This document shows positions 63,793 to 64,000 of a DNA stretch of 64,000 nt, piece by piece (the first letter of the stretch is position 1; every line of letters starts with the position of its first letter). Under the pieces are notes generated by a model. The model saw only the letters and a list, made by a program, of their open reading frames with translations, searched no databases and was not told where the DNA came from. The position numbers and the translations under genes are program-made. Source of the DNA: Cristatella mucedo. Its lineage: Eukaryota; Bryozoa; Phylactolaemata; Cristatellidae. Location: assembly GCA_009760855.2 (NCBI GenBank), contig WPIO01000054.1, forward strand, positions 1,129,501-1,193,500. The letters run 5' to 3'.

Positions 63793-64000
63793 ATTGCGAG
63801 ACACGATCTTTGCTTTTATTTCTATGCTGTTGAAGCTTAGCTCGGTTAATTATTCATTGTATACGTAATGTCTCATTACAATTAAACGTCATTACGAGTG
63901 TCTAACAATTTATTATAGTAGCTACTCAATATGGCTGGACAACAGCTTGTAAAAATGCCTGCATCCTGTGTGTACTGACTTTCAGCACAATGAAGTCGTT
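63793..64000. other. intergenic, no gene seen
   Basis: Nothing supportable to the window end. Confidence 0.5.

Overview
This is a metazoan nuclear genomic window. The evidence is spliced GT-AG coding exons, a conserved animal gene (C14orf119 family), many 5'-truncated LINEs of the CR1/L2 type, tRNA-derived SINEs, a dead Tc1 transposase, and large micro- and minisatellites. There is no sign of bacterial operons. I cannot name the phylum; a non-vertebrate animal is my best guess. Most long open frames here are artefacts of simple repeats or of CpG-dense DNA.

Two protein-coding genes are well supported, both on the minus strand. (1) A four-exon gene runs from 48287 down to 36218 (exons 47871-48287, 42378-42740, 39784-39988, 36218-37125). 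Splice phases match exactly. It predicts a 630-residue type I membrane protein: signal peptide, cysteine-capped leucine-rich repeats, one transmembrane helix and a long Ala/Pro-rich cytoplasmic tail. I do not recognise an orthologue. (2) A single-exon C14orf119-like gene lies at 26119-26535 (138 aa).

Layout. 1-9 kb: a possible exon end, LINE tails, one SINE and a decayed Tc1 transposase. 9.6-12.3 kb: a 2.7-kb GGAAA pentanucleotide array. 12.5-15.4 kb: a SINE, a perfect 32-bp palindrome and TG/AC microsatellites. 15.4-18.2 kb: CpG-dense DNA with a 27-bp minisatellite. 18.2-19.7 kb: an AT-rich island with a broken integrase and divergent cysteine-rich frames, possibly a remnant of a large DNA transposon or virus-like element. 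21.2-23.7 kb: the longest LINE copy, carrying a SINE and with its endonuclease part inverted. 24-31 kb: LINE pieces, the C14orf119-like gene, a foldback structure and a SINE. 31.6-34.8 kb: a second CpG-dense domain ending in a CT tract. 35.5-48.9 kb: the LRR gene, with introns full of LINEs and SINEs. 49-52.5 kb: a SINE, a 44-bp minisatellite split by a LINE, and a near-perfect 34-bp hairpin. 52.7-53.7 kb: a 1-kb CCT array. 54.5-64 kb: LINE and SINE remnants in otherwise featureless DNA.

Mobile-element logic. One CR1/L2-like LINE family accounts for more than twenty pieces. Its 3' end (about 60 bp ending in an ATT repeat) is closely matched by the tail of one SINE family (SINE-C), which suggests that SINE uses the LINE's machinery. 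A second SINE family (SINE-B) has its own tail and has inserted twice into LINE copies. No full-length, intact element is present.
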